Numbered from the stretch's first letter, positions 7,560 through 16,675 are shown. The stretch: 64,000 nucleotides of DNA from an uncultured Eggerthellaceae bacterium (GCA_910588435.1 CAJUPL010000002.1:91410-155409), one strand, 5' to 3'. The notes: generated by a model from the letters alone, not told the origin. Numbers and translations: made by a program.

Positions 7560-8951
7560 ATGGAATGCGCTGGCATAGTCCTCGCGGCCGGAGCCGGAAC
7601 CCGGATGAAGTCCAAGAAGCCGAAGGTGCTCCATGAGATACTAGGTCGTCCGCTGGTCATGTGGCCGGTAGCTGCTCTTGAAGAGGCAGGGATAGATGAC
7701 ATCACAGTGGTGGTGGGACCAGAGGACACGCAAGTGAGCAATGCTGTCTCAGAGGTTGCGAACACCGCTATCCAGCAGGAGAAGCTGGGAACGGGCGATG
7801 CTGTCAAGGCGGCCATGGCCACAGATGCTCTGGCAAGCTTCCAAGGGAGCGTGGTCTTGGCCTACGGGGATTGCCCGCTGCTCACCTCAGACACCATCCG
7901 CCGTCTGGTTGACACCCGTGAATCTGAGGGTGCCGCCTGCGTCGTCCTCACCTTCCGCGTGGAGGACCCGTTCGGCTACGGGCGCATCATCCGTGAGGAT
8001 ACGTTCGATGGGGGAGCCTGCGAAGGCCAGGTGGTGGCAATCGTAGAGCAGAAGGATGCGAACGACGAAGAGGCCAGCGTCACGGAATGCAACTCGGGCT
8101 TCTACTGCTTCGACGCAGAGCTGCTCCGTGAATGCCTTGCGAAGATCACGAATGACAACGCCCAGGGCGAGTACTACATCACAGACGCCGTTGCCCTCCT
8201 TCGTCAGGTGGGGAAGAAGGTCATGGCGCTTGAGACCGATGACGCTGTTGAGTGCTTCGGCGTGAATTCCAGGGTGCAGCTTGCTGAGGCTACGCGCGCC
8301 ATGCAGAGCCGCATCAACCGCAAGCACATGGAAGCCGGCGTCACCATGCTGGCGCCGGAGCTGGTGTGGATAGGCCCTGACGTCTCTATCGAAAGGGATG
8401 TCACGCTCCTTCAGAACGTGACGCTGCTTGGGAACACTTCCATCGGCGAGGATTCTGTCATAGGTCCTGACACCAGGCTCACTGACACGCAGGTGGGGCG
8501 CGGCTGCACGGTGGATGAGACGGTGGCTTTTGAAGCAGTGCTGGACGAGGGCGCAACGGCAGGCCCCAGGGCTTACCTTCGCCCAGGTGCGCATCTGTGC
8601 GCTGGCGCCAAGGCGGGCACTCACGTTGAGATCAAGAAGTCCACCGTTGGCGCAGGCTCCAAGGTCCCGCATCTGTCATACATAGGGGATGCTCAGATAG
8701 GGGAGGGCGTGAACATCGGCGCTGGTTCCATCACCTGCAACTACGACGGCAAGAACAAGCACGCTACCACCATAGGGGACGGCACCTTCATAGGGTCTGA
8801 CACCATGATGGTGGCACCTGTGAGCATCGGGCGGGACGCTGTGGTGGGGGCTGGTTCGGTCATCACGAAGGATGTTCCGGATGAGGCGCTTGCCGTTGCG
8901 CGCGCAAGGGAGCGCATGATAGACGGGTGGGCGCCGCGTCACCGGAAATAG
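7560..8951 (+). CDS. glmU: Bifunctional UDP-GlcNAc pyrophosphorylase / GlcN-1-P acetyltransferase
   Basis: 463-aa cytosolic enzyme making UDP-N-acetylglucosamine for peptidoglycan and other envelope polymers. The uridyltransferase domain (about 1-230) begins with LAAGAGTRMKS and keeps the conserved lysine in KKPKVLHEI. The C-terminal left-handed beta-helix (about 250-455) shows hexapeptide repeats and the acetyltransferase signature HLSYIGDAQIGEGVNIGAG. Length and order of domains are standard. A TAGGAGG site precedes the ATG. prs follows 114 bp downstream, a common glmU-prs pairing in Gram-positive bacteria, where both supply activated sugar precursors. Confidence 0.96.
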   Translation: MECAGIVLAAGAGTRMKSKKPKVLHEILGRPLVMWPVAALEEAGIDDITVVVGPEDTQVSNAVSEVANTAIQQEKLGTGDAVKAAMATDALASFQGSVVLAYGDCPLLTSDTIRRLVDTRESEGAACVVLTFRVEDPFGYGRIIREDTFDGGACEGQVVAIVEQKDANDEEASVTECNSGFYCFDAELLRECLAKITNDNAQGEYYITDAVALLRQVGKKVMALETDDAVECFGVNSRVQLAEATRAMQSRINRKHMEAGVTMLAPELVWIGPDVSIERDVTLLQNVTLLGNTSIGEDSVIGPDTRLTDTQVGRGCTVDETVAFEAVLDEGATAGPRAYLRPGAHLCAGAKAGTHVEIKKSTVGAGSKVPHLSYIGDAQIGEGVNIGAGSITCNYDGKNKHATTIGDGTFIGSDTMMVAPVSIGRDAVVGAGSVITKDVPDEALAVARARERMIDGWAPRHRK

Positions 8952-9065
8952 ACCAAGAATCTGGACGCAGTTCGGCTTCGCCCAACATACAATACGGTTA
9001 GCAACGAACAGAAGCCCGAAACGCAGCCTAAACGCGCTCTCTAGTCAACTTTGGGGGATCAACCT

Positions 9066-10046
9066 ATGACCGAGATGCAGAAATCACTGGCCCTCTTCTC
9101 CGGCACCATCAATCCGGAGCTTGCTGAGAAGATAGCCGATCAGCTAGGCGTGGATCTGGGCAATGTCACGCTAGAGAAGTTCGCGAACGGTGAGATCTAT
9201 GCTCGCTACATGGAGAGCTTGCGCGGGGCTGACGTCTTCTTGATCCAGTCTGTGGCTGGCAACGGGGAGGCTGACGTGAACGATGCCCTGATGGAGCTCC
9301 TCATCATGGCTGATGCCGCGAAGCGCGCTTCTGCCCGCACCATCACAGCCGTCATCACGCATTACGGCTATGCTCGCCAAGACCGCAAGGCGGCCGCGCG
9401 TGAGCCCATCACGGCCAAGCTGGTGGCCAACCTCATAACGGTATCCGGCATCACGCGCGTGATGTCCATCGATCTGCACCAGGGGCAGATCCAGGGCTTC
9501 TTCGACATGCCAGTGGACCACCTGACGGCGCTCTCCATCTTGGCTGACTACTTCAAGGCGAAGGGGTTCCCGAAGGACAAGGTCTGCATCGTCTCTCCTG
9601 ATGTGGGACGCGCGAAGGCGGCCAAGAAGCTCTCTGACATGATGCAGGCTGACCTCGCCATCATGCACAAGGGACGCCCGGGGCACAACAAGGCTGAGAT
9701 CACGGCTCTCATCGGTGATGTTGATGGCAAGATCTGCATCATCAACGATGACATGATAGATACTGGCGGCACCATAGCTGCGGCTGCTGCAACATTGAAG
9801 GCGAAGGGCGCCGAAGAGGTCTACATCTGCTGCACCCATCCTGTCTTCTCAGGTCCCGCTTATGAGCGTCTGGCTGAGGCACCCGTTGAGGAAGTGGTGG
9901 TATGTGACACCATCCCGGTGCCTGAGGAGAAGCGCGGAGACAAGATCAAGGTGGTGAGCGTGGCGCCCCTGTTCGCACGCGCCATAGCCAACGTGTATAA
10001 CAACGGGTCTGTCAGCTCGCTCTTCGATCCTGATTTCGCGCTGTAG
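9066..10046 (+). CDS. prs: Ribose-phosphate pyrophosphokinase
   Basis: PRPP synthetase of 326 aa, converting ribose 5-phosphate and ATP to PRPP for nucleotide, histidine and NAD synthesis. Diagnostic stretches are FANGEIYARY near the N-terminus, the DLHQGQIQGFFDMPVD signature near residue 138, the catalytic Lys/Arg segment VSPDVGRAKAAKKL, and the PRPP-binding loop NDDMIDTGGTIAAA. I placed the start at ATG 9066 after TTGGGGGATC rather than the TTG at 9051. The TACAAT hexamer about 75 bp upstream could be a -10 box, which would give prs its own promoter. Confidence 0.95.
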   Translation: MTEMQKSLALFSGTINPELAEKIADQLGVDLGNVTLEKFANGEIYARYMESLRGADVFLIQSVAGNGEADVNDALMELLIMADAAKRASARTITAVITHYGYARQDRKAAAREPITAKLVANLITVSGITRVMSIDLHQGQIQGFFDMPVDHLTALSILADYFKAKGFPKDKVCIVSPDVGRAKAAKKLSDMMQADLAIMHKGRPGHNKAEITALIGDVDGKICIINDDMIDTGGTIAAAAATLKAKGAEEVYICCTHPVFSGPAYERLAEAPVEEVVVCDTIPVPEEKRGDKIKVVSVAPLFARAIANVYNNGSVSSLFDPDFAL

Positions 10047-10176
10047 GCAACCTAGCCTTACCTGTATCCTGCACGCGCCTTTTGCTGGCTCTGCCTTGCA
10101 TTGCCTTTAGGGACTTCATATGCCTCATGCGCTAGATCTTGAGGCGAAAAGAGAGAGAGGAAGATCTGAGAAAAGG

Positions 10177-10253
10177 TGGTGCGCCATGAGGGATTCGAAC
10201 CCCCGACGGTCTGATTCGTAGTCAGCTCCTCTATCCAGCTGAGGTAATGGCGC
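10177..10253 (-). tRNA. tRNA-Arg(ACG)
   Basis: Cloverleaf on the minus strand. The acceptor stem is GCGCCAT/ATGGCGC, with discriminator A and an encoded CCA. The anticodon arm is CTGA-CTACGAA-TCAG with anticodon ACG (wobble A deaminated to inosine, reading CGU/CGC/CGA), and the T arm contains GGTTCGAATCC. Deamination of this adenosine is the job of TadA, encoded about 2 kb away. Confidence 0.96.
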
Positions 10254-10274
10254 ACTTCAAAATCAGCGTTGACC

Positions 10275-10303
10275 ATTCTGACAAAGCCTCATCCGAATGT
10301 CAA
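10275..10303 (-). promoter_or_regulatory. Sigma-70-type promoter of tRNA-Arg
   Basis: On the minus strand TTGACA (10303-10298) is separated by exactly 17 bp from CAGAAT (10280-10275), placing transcription start just before the tRNA 5' end. Confidence 0.6.
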
Positions 10304-10404
10304 TGAGAATTTTTGGCAGCTGGGATCTGCGCTTCCAGGGCATCCCGACGATGCCGTCATCGGTTAGAATGCTCTCTTCATCTATAGACTTAGGAGCCTT
10401 CGCC

Positions 10405-11841
10405 ATGCCTCAAGAGATAGCCCAAGACCTCATACGCACAGATGATGGCACCTTGAAGGTGGGAACCGCTGAGACGGTGGCCATCAGCGAATCTGAGGTT
10501 GAGAGCATCGACCTCTACAACACGTTCTCAAGCGTCAATACTGTAGACCCACAGCTCTATGCTGACCATGACGTCAAGCGGGGACTCAGGAACGCTGATG
10601 GGTCTGGCGTGCTTGCGGGCATCACCAATATATCGAACGTCCATGGCTACAAGATGGAAGACGGGATCAAGGTCCCTGATGAGGGAAGCTTGACCCTTCG
10701 CGGGTATGACCTGTATGACCTGCTGGGCAGCCCGGATGATGACAGGCGCTTCAGGTTCGAAGAGGTTGCCTACCTGCTGCTCATGGGAGACCTTCCAACC
10801 CAAGATGAGCTGGACAAGTTCATATCCGTCATAGACTCCAAGCGCGAGCTGCCTGACGGCTTCACTGCATCCATGCTCATGAAGGATGCAGCGCCCTCCA
10901 TCATGAACGTGCTGTCAAGGAGCGTGCTGCAGCTCTACGCATATGATGATCACGCAGAGGAGCGCACGCCCAAGCATGAGATCCACACGGCGCTCTCGCT
11001 TCTGAGCCGCCTTCCAAGGGTCATGGTGCTCTCCTATTACAGCAAGCGGGCGCGCTTCTTCCATGAATCCATGATCATGCACCGCTTCCGCGACGGCGAA
11101 TCCACGGCAGAGACCATCCTGTCAATGCTTCGCCCTGATAGGGAATACACGCCCGATGAGGCCATCATGCTGGATGTCATGCTCTGTCTGCACGCTGAGC
11201 ATGGTGGCGGCAACAACTCAACATTCACCACTCGCGTGCTGAGCTCATCTGACACCGATCCGTATTCCGCTTACTCTGCAGCCATCGGAGCACTCAAGGG
11301 ATACCGCCATGGCGGCGCCAACTTGAAGGTTCGCGCCATGCAAGAGGATCTCAAGGCCAGCGTTCCGAAGGAGAAGTGGGCAGATGAGGGGGCGGTGGCT
11401 GACTACCTTCGCCGAGTGGTTCGCAAGGAGGCGTATGACAGGACAGGCCTCGTCTATGGCATGGGGCATGCAGTGTACACGCTCTCAGACCCGCGCGCTG
11501 TCATATGCAGGTCATTCGCGAAGAGGCTGGCGGATGGCACTGAATACATGCAGGAGTATGAGCTCTTGGAGACCATCGACCGCATAGCTCCTGAGATCGT
11601 GGCGGATGAGCGCGGGGTGACGAAGACGCTCTGCGCGAACGTGGACATGTACTCAGGCTTCGTGTATTCCATGATGGGCATCCCGGAGGACCTGTACACG
11701 CCGCTCTTCGCGTGTGCGCGCATGGCGGGTTGGGCTGCGCATCGCTTCGAGGAGATCGTGACCGGAAAGCGCATCATCCGCCCAGCTTACAAGAACACCA
11801 AGACAGGCGTTCGCGAGCATGTGCCCATGGATCAGCGTTGA
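10405..11841 (+). CDS. Citrate synthase family protein (citrate/methylcitrate synthase)
   Basis: 478-aa enzyme condensing oxaloacetate with acetyl-CoA (or propionyl-CoA). Catalytic landmarks are HGGGNNSTF, GYRHGGANLKVRAM near residue 300 (first active-site His), and GMGHAVYTLSDPRA near 354 (second His). It is longer at the N-terminus than E. coli-type enzymes and begins MPQEIAQDLI. I chose the ATG at 10405 because TAGGAG lies 8 nt upstream; the open frame extends back to 10297 without a good site. No aconitase or isocitrate dehydrogenase is nearby, so a glutamate-supplying role in an anaerobe is inferred only from general knowledge. Confidence 0.87.
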   Translation: MPQEIAQDLIRTDDGTLKVGTAETVAISESEVESIDLYNTFSSVNTVDPQLYADHDVKRGLRNADGSGVLAGITNISNVHGYKMEDGIKVPDEGSLTLRGYDLYDLLGSPDDDRRFRFEEVAYLLLMGDLPTQDELDKFISVIDSKRELPDGFTASMLMKDAAPSIMNVLSRSVLQLYAYDDHAEERTPKHEIHTALSLLSRLPRVMVLSYYSKRARFFHESMIMHRFRDGESTAETILSMLRPDREYTPDEAIMLDVMLCLHAEHGGGNNSTFTTRVLSSSDTDPYSAYSAAIGALKGYRHGGANLKVRAMQEDLKASVPKEKWADEGAVADYLRRVVRKEAYDRTGLVYGMGHAVYTLSDPRAVICRSFAKRLADGTEYMQEYELLETIDRIAPEIVADERGVTKTLCANVDMYSGFVYSMMGIPEDLYTPLFACARMAGWAAHRFEEIVTGKRIIRPAYKNTKTGVREHVPMDQR

Positions 11842-11911
11842 TGAGCTTGCAGAAGGTGGACGCAGAACTGTAAGATTGCCTTCAATAGGGGTGAGGCAAG
11901 GAGGTTCGCAC

Positions 11912-12154
11912 GTGACAGAGAACAAGCCAAAGCGCCCGCAAGCGAAGAGCTTGCGCATCCTTGATGCATCTGTCCTGGATGGATTCGCTGAGAAGGATAT
12001 CCAGTGCCGCTCATGCAGCGGATATGGCAATTGCGGATTCAAGAGCAACTACCTGAAGCCTGAGGGCGGCATCGCCAGCATCTGCATGCGCTTGAGGAAG
12101 CAGCTTCAGTGCGAGCGAGACGGCGTTGAATTCAACATAGATGATCTGATGTAG
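11912..12154 (+). CDS. Small cysteine-rich protein of unknown function
   Basis: 80-aa soluble protein from a GTG start with a strong AAGGAGG site 8 nt upstream. The basic N-terminus (TENKPKRPQAKS) is followed by a cysteine cluster with pattern C-x2-C-x5-C-x16-C-x8-C (CRSCSGYGNCG, then SICMRL and LQC). Spacing like this could hold a zinc ion or an Fe-S centre. I do not recognise the family. It sits 70 bp after citrate synthase and just before tRNA-Ser on the other strand. Confidence 0.6.
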   Translation: MTENKPKRPQAKSLRILDASVLDGFAEKDIQCRSCSGYGNCGFKSNYLKPEGGIASICMRLRKQLQCERDGVEFNIDDLM

Positions 12155-12168
12155 CTACCGGAGAGAAG

Positions 12169-12256
12169 TGGCGGAGGAAGTAGGATTCGAACCCACGGTA
12201 CCTTGCGGCACAACAGTTTTCAAGACTGCCGCCTTCAACCACTCGGCCATTCCTCC
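12169..12256 (-). tRNA. tRNA-Ser(TGA)
   Basis: Minus-strand class II tRNA with acceptor stem GGAGGAA/TTCCTCC, discriminator G and encoded CCA. The anticodon loop is CTTGAAA with anticodon TGA, and the variable arm is long, as expected for serine. An open frame running through it from 12168 is an artefact. Confidence 0.95.
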
Positions 12257-12308
12257 GCAAATCGAACTTGGTCAGGATATCACAAATGATGAACAGGACG
12301 CGCATTTG

Positions 12309-12812
12309 ATGGAACCTCATCTCCCGCCAGACGATGCAGCCATGATGCGGCTTGCGTTGGAGGAGGCTTTGCGCGCAGGAGACGCGGGTGAGGTTCCCAT
12401 CGGCGCTGTAGTGGTGCACCAGCCCTATGACAGGGCAACAAGGAGATTCACCGGTAAGCCTCAGGTGATAGCGCGGGCGCACAATCAGCGCGAGATGCTG
12501 AAGGACCCATCCGCTCATGCGGAGTTCACGGCCATGCTCATGGCATCCAAGGAACTGGACCGGTGGAGGCTCACGGACTGCACCGTGTATGTGACGCTTG
12601 AGCCATGCATCATGTGCGCGGGTCTCATGCAGCAATCGCGCATCTCCCGCTGCGTCTTCGGCGCGCATGATCCCAAGGGTGGCGCCCTGTCCAGCTTGTA
12701 CAACGTTGCTGATGACGCTAGGCTGAACCATTCATTCTCGGTGACGCCGGGCGTCCTTGAGGAGGAGTGCGCAAATGTCCTCAAGGATTTCTTCAAGAGG
12801 AGGAGAGGATGA
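12309..12812 (+). CDS. tadA: tRNA-specific adenosine deaminase
   Basis: 167-aa zinc deaminase that converts A34 of tRNA-Arg(ACG) to inosine, an essential step for CGC/CGA decoding. The zinc/catalytic motif HAEF is at residue 70 and PCIMC at 99-103. The N-terminal segment MMRLALEEALRAGDAGEVPIG is typical. An insertion between the second and third strands (DRATRRFTGKPQ) makes it slightly longer than the E. coli enzyme. The start at 12309 excludes the preceding tRNA gene. Its stop overlaps the ispE start (ATGA), so the two are translationally coupled. Confidence 0.93.
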   Translation: MEPHLPPDDAAMMRLALEEALRAGDAGEVPIGAVVVHQPYDRATRRFTGKPQVIARAHNQREMLKDPSAHAEFTAMLMASKELDRWRLTDCTVYVTLEPCIMCAGLMQQSRISRCVFGAHDPKGGALSSLYNVADDARLNHSFSVTPGVLEEECANVLKDFFKRRRG

Positions 12813-13855
12813 GCGAAGGCAAGCCAGCTAGCGAATGCCAACCCTCTGACATCATGGCCGAGGCCGCACGCGCGCAGCTCACAGGTGAGGACATGGTGGG
12901 GCCAAGCGCCATCAAGGCCGTAGCGCCTGCGAAGGTGAACCTCTTCCTGGACGTTGGGCCCGAAAGGCCCGATGGCTTGCATGACGTGCTCACTGTCATG
13001 CATGCGCTCACATTGCATGATGTCATCCATCTGAGCGCTGCAGACCACACGCCAGATGAGGCCCATGAGCTGGATCCCGTTCGCGAGGCGTGGGTGGGGG
13101 ACGCATCCAACATCTACGTTCATGTGAGCATGATGGACAAGGGTGCTGCCTTGGACGAGGCTCCCCTCTGTGCTGATAACCTGGCTTGCAAGGCCGTGGA
13201 TGCGCTTGCAAGGGCCGCAGGAAGGCAGGAGCCTGCAGAGGTCCGCATCCATATAGAGAAGTCCATCCCCTCGCAAGCGGGCCTTGGGGGCGGCTCCTCT
13301 GATGCAGCTTCCGTGCTTGCTTGCTTGGCATCTCATTGGGGAGTGGATGACCCGGACGTGCTCGCGCGCGCTGCTGCATCCATAGGCGCTGATGTTGCGT
13401 TCTTCCTCCAAGGGGGGGCTGCTCTGATGCAAGGAGCGGGGGAGGGCTTCGAAAGGTCTCTGGAGCCCATGACCTCACCACTCGTGCTGGTGAAGCCGCC
13501 CTTCGGCGTTTCCACCAAGCGCGCATATGAGGCATATGATGCGTGTGGCGCGCCAGCCCCTTGCGCCCTTCGCCAAGAAGCCCAAGGAGCCACGCGCGCA
13601 TGCGATGTTCCGCTTTTCAACAGTCTGACAAAGCCTGTTGCAAGCATCTGCCCTAAGCTAGGAGACGTGCAACAATGGCTAGGTCTGCAAGACGGCGTGG
13701 ATGAGAAGCGGGTCCTCATGAGCGGAAGCGGCTCTGCTCTCTTCGCTATGACTGACTCCTTTGCTGATGCGTCCAAGATCGCATCGGCTGCCAAGCGCGA
13801 AGGGCTTTGGGCACGAGCCACGTCGTTCTCCAGGCTTCGCGCACAAGCGCTCTGA
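12809..13855 (+). CDS. ispE: 4-diphosphocytidyl-2-C-methyl-D-erythritol kinase
   Basis: GHMP-family kinase of 348 aa in the MEP isoprenoid pathway. APAKVNLFLDVG sits near residue 34, the ATP loop SQAGLGGGSSDAAS near 160, and the third GHMP motif LMSGSGSALFA near 305. There is an N-terminal extension of about 30 residues and an insertion after HALTLHDVIHL compared with the usual 280-310 aa enzymes. It starts at the ATGA overlap with tadA behind an AGGAGAGG site. IspE makes a precursor of undecaprenyl phosphate, linking it to wall synthesis. Confidence 0.92.
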   Translation: MSEGKPASECQPSDIMAEAARAQLTGEDMVGPSAIKAVAPAKVNLFLDVGPERPDGLHDVLTVMHALTLHDVIHLSAADHTPDEAHELDPVREAWVGDASNIYVHVSMMDKGAALDEAPLCADNLACKAVDALARAAGRQEPAEVRIHIEKSIPSQAGLGGGSSDAASVLACLASHWGVDDPDVLARAAASIGADVAFFLQGGAALMQGAGEGFERSLEPMTSPLVLVKPPFGVSTKRAYEAYDACGAPAPCALRQEAQGATRACDVPLFNSLTKPVASICPKLGDVQQWLGLQDGVDEKRVLMSGSGSALFAMTDSFADASKIASAAKREGLWARATSFSRLRAQAL

Positions 13856-13885
13856 CGGATCCACGGCAAGGAAGGGGCTGAAGGC

Positions 13886-14308
13886 ATGCTGAATATGGTT
13901 GCAAGGCTATCTCGGTCCCTTCCGCTCCTGATCGCCCTTGCCCTGCTTGCCGTCATCATCTACTTCATCGTCTCTTGGCGCTCAACGCCCACGCGCGCCA
14001 AAGATGTGCTGATCCGCGTGTTCATGTGGCTCACCTCCATCATCTCAGGTGTCTTCATCCTGTTCAGCCTGTATGCGCTCTTGGATTCGAACACGCCCGC
14101 GTTCGAGCTTGCTGCTAGCTTCGCCGCTGTTGGGCTCATAGGGCTTGCAGTCACGCTCATATGCCGGTGGCGCTTTCGCAAGAACCATCCTCACTACAAG
14201 CATCGCCCCAACGCCAAGGCATCCACGCAAGGCTCTTCTCCTGTGAAGGCGAAGGGCACCTTCTGGTGGATCTATGACATCGTGGGAAGATTCCGCCCGA
14301 AGGGATAG
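13886..14308 (+). CDS. Small membrane protein of unknown function
   Basis: 140-aa protein with three predicted membrane helices (about residues 10-30, 44-66 and 74-92) and a basic cytoplasmic C-terminal tail that ends in FWWIYDIVGRFRPKG. The order resembles short DUF-type membrane proteins found beside isoprenoid and envelope genes, but I do not recognise a family. It follows ispE by 30 bp and is probably in the same transcript. GGAAGGGG upstream can serve as a ribosome-binding site. Confidence 0.55.
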   Translation: MLNMVARLSRSLPLLIALALLAVIIYFIVSWRSTPTRAKDVLIRVFMWLTSIISGVFILFSLYALLDSNTPAFELAASFAAVGLIGLAVTLICRWRFRKNHPHYKHRPNAKASTQGSSPVKAKGTFWWIYDIVGRFRPKG

Positions 14309-14352
14309 CAACTTGAGCTCTTGCGCGGGCTTCGTAGCGTTATCATTTGCGT

Positions 14353-16452
14353 ATGACGGAAACGGAGCCTAAACACAGCAGTCACGCGCAAGAGGCGCAT
14401 GCGCGCAAGCCCAAGAAGAAGGGAGTGCGCTACATCCCTGCATTGGATGGCCTTCGCGCCATAGCCGTGCTTGCCGTCATCGCGTACCACATCGGGATCC
14501 CCGGCTGCGCTGGCGGCCTCATGGGCGTCACGGTCTTCTTCGTGATATCCGGCTACATCGTCACGAAGATCTTGTTGGTGGAGTTCGCCAGGACCTCCAA
14601 GATCAGCTTCAAGGACTTCTACATACGGCGCATCCGGCGCCTTGTGCCTGCCATCATATTGGTGATCGTGGCAACAGGGGCGCTCTGCACGCTGTTCAAC
14701 CATGTGCTGCTGACGAAGATGCGCCCGGAGGTTCTACCGTCGCTCTTCTTCGTGAACAACTGGTGGCAGATCCTGAACGATGCGTCCTACTTCGAGAACC
14801 TGGGGCTTCCGTCTCCGCTGACGCACTTCTGGTCACTGGCCATAGAAGAGCAGTTCTATCTGGTGCTCCCCATGACGCTCTTCTTGGTGCTGCGCTTCGG
14901 CGGCCGCCTGTCCCAGCGTCGGAACCTGGCCTGCTTCATGCTGATCCTGGCCGCGGCATCCGCTTTGGAGATGGGGCTTCTGTATGACCCCAGCACTGAC
15001 CCAACGCGCGTCTACTACGGCACTGATACTAGGGCGTTCTCGCTATTCATCGGAGCCTTCGTTGCGGTGGTCAGCACAGGCAACAAGAAGCGCCTTGCGA
15101 AGGGCATACGGCGCGCGTTCGCCATCATCGGGCTTGTGGGCGTGCTCATCTGCCTGTCCATCATGGGCGGCGAAGAGGCCTTCACCTACCGCGGTGGCAT
15201 GGTGGCTTGCTCTGTGCTGACAGCCATGCTGATCTACGGAACGCTCTGGGAGGACACGGGCGCCATCGCTCGCGTGCTGGGGACCGCGCCGTTCCTCTGG
15301 GTGGGCAAGCGCTCATACGGCATCTACCTTTGGCACTATCCGCTGGTGCTGCTCTTCACCAATATGAACGGCAACGAGGGCATGGAGCTCATCGGCATGG
15401 CGGCTGCGGTCATATGCACCTTCGCATGCGCTGAGCTCTCCTTCCGCTTCGTGGAGAATCCCATCCGCTATGGCATCTCGCTCTCAAAGGAGAAGGCGGC
15501 GAAGGCATCTGCCGCACCCAAGCACTCAGGGAGCCCTGTTACATCAGGTCCCATCCAAAGCGATATCGTAGAGGGCCTCTTGAGCGTACCTGATGAGAAG
15601 AGCATCGCCGGAGACCTATCCGAGGGCGAAGGCTATGACATGGACGAGGCTCAAGGGGATGGTTCGGGAGACGCTGAGAAGCAGGCGTCGCGCGCCAAGA
15701 GGCGCCCGCAGCTTCTGAGCATCCCCACATACATCGTGATCGCTTGCCTTGCGGCAGTGGCGCTCTTCGGGTTCGCATTCGTGGATGATGAGTCTGCCTT
15801 GAGCGATGACGGAGCTGCCATCCTCCTTCGCGGCTCCATGCCAGGTGAGCCTTACAACCAAGAGGTCCAGCTTGCCACGGGAGATGATGAGATCCCCGTG
15901 ATATCGCTGGATGAGGAAGAAGATGACGGTGAGGAGAAGCCCGTATACGACATCTTGATGATCGGGGACTCCGTGTCGCTTCGCGCAGTGCCGTACTTCG
16001 AGGAGCGCTTCCCATATGGGCACATAGACTCTGAGAAGAACAGGCGCATCGACCAAGGCATCGAGGTCTACAAGGAGTATGCCGAGGACGGTCAAGTGGG
16101 AGACATCGTGATCTTCTCGCTTGGCACGAACGGGCATCTGACAGAGGAGTCATTGAGGGAGGCCGTTGAGACCGTAGGATCGGACAAGCAGATCTACTTC
16201 ATCACGGTGCGGAGCGCCGATTCAGACCTTGCGAACGAGAACAACACGGCCATCAATCAGATAGTCTCTGAATACTCCAATGTGCATCTCATAGATTGGA
16301 ACTCATTGTCAGCCAGCCATGGGGATTACTTCGATGGGGACGGTACGCATCTGACAGATTCGGCAGCGAAGACATATATCCAGTTCATCGCTGATGTCTT
16401 GCAGTATCCAACGGCGGAGCAGCAGCAAGCCGAGAGGTCCGAACAGGACTGA
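14353..16452 (+). CDS. OatA-like acyltransferase (acyltransferase 3 + SGNH domains)
   Basis: 699-aa membrane enzyme. The N-terminal acyltransferase-3 domain (about 20-385) begins YIPALDGLRAIAVLAVIAYH and has about ten helices, with the conserved HFWSLAIEEQFYL region. An acidic linker (about 390-450) precedes an eleventh helix (about 457-476). The extracellular SGNH esterase-like domain follows, with GDSVSLR near 534, GTNGH near 594 and the catalytic DGTHLT pair near 655. Known members O-acetylate peptidoglycan N-acetylmuramic acid (OatA) or other surface glycans, which gives lysozyme resistance. The exact acceptor is unknown. The ATG has no convincing Shine-Dalgarno sequence. Confidence 0.85.
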   Translation: MTETEPKHSSHAQEAHARKPKKKGVRYIPALDGLRAIAVLAVIAYHIGIPGCAGGLMGVTVFFVISGYIVTKILLVEFARTSKISFKDFYIRRIRRLVPAIILVIVATGALCTLFNHVLLTKMRPEVLPSLFFVNNWWQILNDASYFENLGLPSPLTHFWSLAIEEQFYLVLPMTLFLVLRFGGRLSQRRNLACFMLILAAASALEMGLLYDPSTDPTRVYYGTDTRAFSLFIGAFVAVVSTGNKKRLAKGIRRAFAIIGLVGVLICLSIMGGEEAFTYRGGMVACSVLTAMLIYGTLWEDTGAIARVLGTAPFLWVGKRSYGIYLWHYPLVLLFTNMNGNEGMELIGMAAAVICTFACAELSFRFVENPIRYGISLSKEKAAKASAAPKHSGSPVTSGPIQSDIVEGLLSVPDEKSIAGDLSEGEGYDMDEAQGDGSGDAEKQASRAKRRPQLLSIPTYIVIACLAAVALFGFAFVDDESALSDDGAAILLRGSMPGEPYNQEVQLATGDDEIPVISLDEEEDDGEEKPVYDILMIGDSVSLRAVPYFEERFPYGHIDSEKNRRIDQGIEVYKEYAEDGQVGDIVIFSLGTNGHLTEESLREAVETVGSDKQIYFITVRSADSDLANENNTAINQIVSEYSNVHLIDWNSLSASHGDYFDGDGTHLTDSAAKTYIQFIADVLQYPTAEQQQAERSEQD

Positions 16453-16493
16453 TATTCGCGAACGGAATAGCATCCTCTCTTCGCATATTCTGA

Positions 16494-16523
16494 TTGACAC
16501 TGCGAACTTGCGTCAGGTATGAT
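16494..16523 (+). promoter_or_regulatory. Sigma-70-type promoter of tRNA-Ser(GCT)
   Basis: TTGACA (16494-16499), an 18-bp spacer and TATGAT (16518-16523), ending 21 bp before the mature tRNA. Confidence 0.7.
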
Positions 16524-16544
16524 GCTGTACTGCTTTCAGCATTC

Positions 16545-16635
16545 GGAGGAGTGACCGAGAGGCCGAAGGTGCTCGCCTGCTAAGTGAGTATGCCCCAAAA
16601 GGGCATCTAGGGTTCGAATCCCTACTCCTCCGCCA
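16545..16635 (+). tRNA. tRNA-Ser(GCT)
   Basis: Class II tRNA with acceptor stem GGAGGAG/CTCCTCC, discriminator G and encoded CCA. The anticodon stem-loop is CTCGC-CTGCTAA-GTGAG with anticodon GCT (AGC/AGU codons). The long variable arm GTATGCCCCAAAAGGGCATC forms its own stem. Confidence 0.96.
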
Positions 16636-16675
16636 CAAGGGCCGGATATCACATGAGGATATCCGGCCCTTGTGG
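16633..16675. repeat. Perfect 18-bp hairpin starting in the tRNA CCA
   Basis: The arm 16633-16650 (CCACAAGGGCCGGATATC) is exactly complementary to 16658-16675 around a 7-nt loop. The 5' arm begins with the CCA of tRNA-Ser. No T-tract follows, so it is not a standard intrinsic terminator, though it may still stop transcription or guide 3' processing. Confidence 0.8.

Noticed and set aside
12168..12308. N-terminal extension of TadA
   Set aside because: This stretch is the tRNA-Ser(TGA) gene on the other strand plus a spacer; the deaminase begins at 12309.
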